Origin: an uncultured Christensenella sp.
GTDB taxonomy: Bacteria; Bacillota; Clostridia; Christensenellales; UBA1242
Length of the DNA: 6,468 nt
Direction: 5' to 3'
Assembly (NCBI GenBank): GCA_949291975.1
Contig: CASEYA010000089.1
Location: 1 to 6,468, forward strand
Both the position numbers and the translations under genes were made by a program. Below the pieces are notes generated by a model that was not told where the DNA came from, did not search any database, and was given only the letters and a program-made list of their open reading frames with translations. This document shows, piece by piece, positions 6,148 to 6,468 of the stretch. Every line of letters starts with the position of its first letter. Position 1 is the first letter of the stretch.

Positions 6148-6468
6148 ATGACTCTTAGTGCATTCATTATTCCTGTGCTATTAATTTGTCTTCTTCTTTA
6201 TGCTTGGCGTAAAAAAGTTAATGCTTATGGTGCATTTATTAATGGTGCCAAAGGTGCATTTGATTTATGCCTAGACATTTTCCCTTTTTTAGTTGCTATA
6301 TTTGTTGCTGTTGAACTTTTTAATGCAAGTGGGCTAACAGACTCACTATCCACTCTTCTAAAACCTGTTTTTGAGTTTGTTGGCATACCAGCCGAATTAT
6401 CCAAACTTATTTTACTTCGTCCATTCAGTGGTAGTGCAAGCCTTGCTCTTGTTGAAGAAATATTTGCC
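6148..6468 (+). CDS. spmB: Spore maturation protein B, partial (cut by right edge)
   Basis: The reading frame is open from ATG 6148 to the last base of the window, giving the first 107 residues of a protein usually about 175 long. It starts MTLSAFIIPVLLICLLLYAW, a hydrophobic first helix, followed by FPFLVAIFVAVELFNASG (49-66) and the family motif LRPFSGSASLALVEEIF (90-106). SpmB belongs to the same Gate-domain family as SpmA and acts with it. A good AAAGGGG ribosome binding site (6136-6142) lies five bases upstream. The 23-nt gap from spmA, with no terminator between, indicates one transcript. Confidence 0.93.
   Translation, partial: MTLSAFIIPVLLICLLLYAWRKKVNAYGAFINGAKGAFDLCLDIFPFLVAIFVAVELFNASGLTDSLSTLLKPVFEFVGIPAELSKLILLRPFSGSASLALVEEIFA

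Noticed and set aside
1..6468. Search for mobile elements, CRISPR arrays, tRNAs, riboswitches or a defence system
   Set aside because: No transposase, terminal repeats, spaced direct-repeat array, tRNA-like fold or riboswitch-like leader was seen; the leaders before the genes are too short for a riboswitch.

Overview
The window is AT-rich and carries features of a low-GC Gram-positive bacterium: strong Shine-Dalgarno sites (GGAGG, AAGGAGG), sigma-A-like promoters, intrinsic terminators, and spmA-spmB spore maturation genes. The best guess is an uncultured endospore-forming (or formerly spore-forming) member of the Clostridia. That placement is inferred from gene content and composition, not from a marker gene. 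No mobile element, CRISPR array, tRNA or rRNA was seen.

Layout, left to right. Positions 1-52 hold no gene on the plus strand, but a perfect-consensus promoter on the minus strand points out of the window. Positions 53-2834 are a plus-strand transcription unit: an extended -10 promoter, an ABC transporter ATPase (105-1058), its ABC-2-type permease (1068-2807) with a very large extracytoplasmic domain, and an intrinsic terminator. Positions 2835-2899 hold three degenerate 11-bp tandem repeats inside an imperfect inverted repeat. Minus-strand genes follow: an uncharacterised soluble protein (2900-3715) with its own promoter, then ksgA/rsmA (3845-4684), which overlaps the end of tatD (4677-5456) by 8 bp. 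Read in the direction of transcription the order is tatD-ksgA, terminator, then the unknown gene. From a shared 86-bp intergenic region spmA (5543-6124) runs the other way, followed by spmB (from 6148), which is cut by the right edge.

Functionally the window has four separate units: an exporter or resistance-type ABC pair of unknown substrate; an unknown gene; a housekeeping pair (TatD-family metal-dependent nuclease and 16S rRNA dimethyltransferase); and a sporulation pair needed for spore core dehydration in Bacillus. The usual Firmicutes order tatD-rnmV-ksgA is missing rnmV (RNase M5). I found no convincing new system. The points most worth following are the unknown 271-residue protein, the permease's large external domain, the small repeat at 2867-2899, and the divergent promoter at the left edge.
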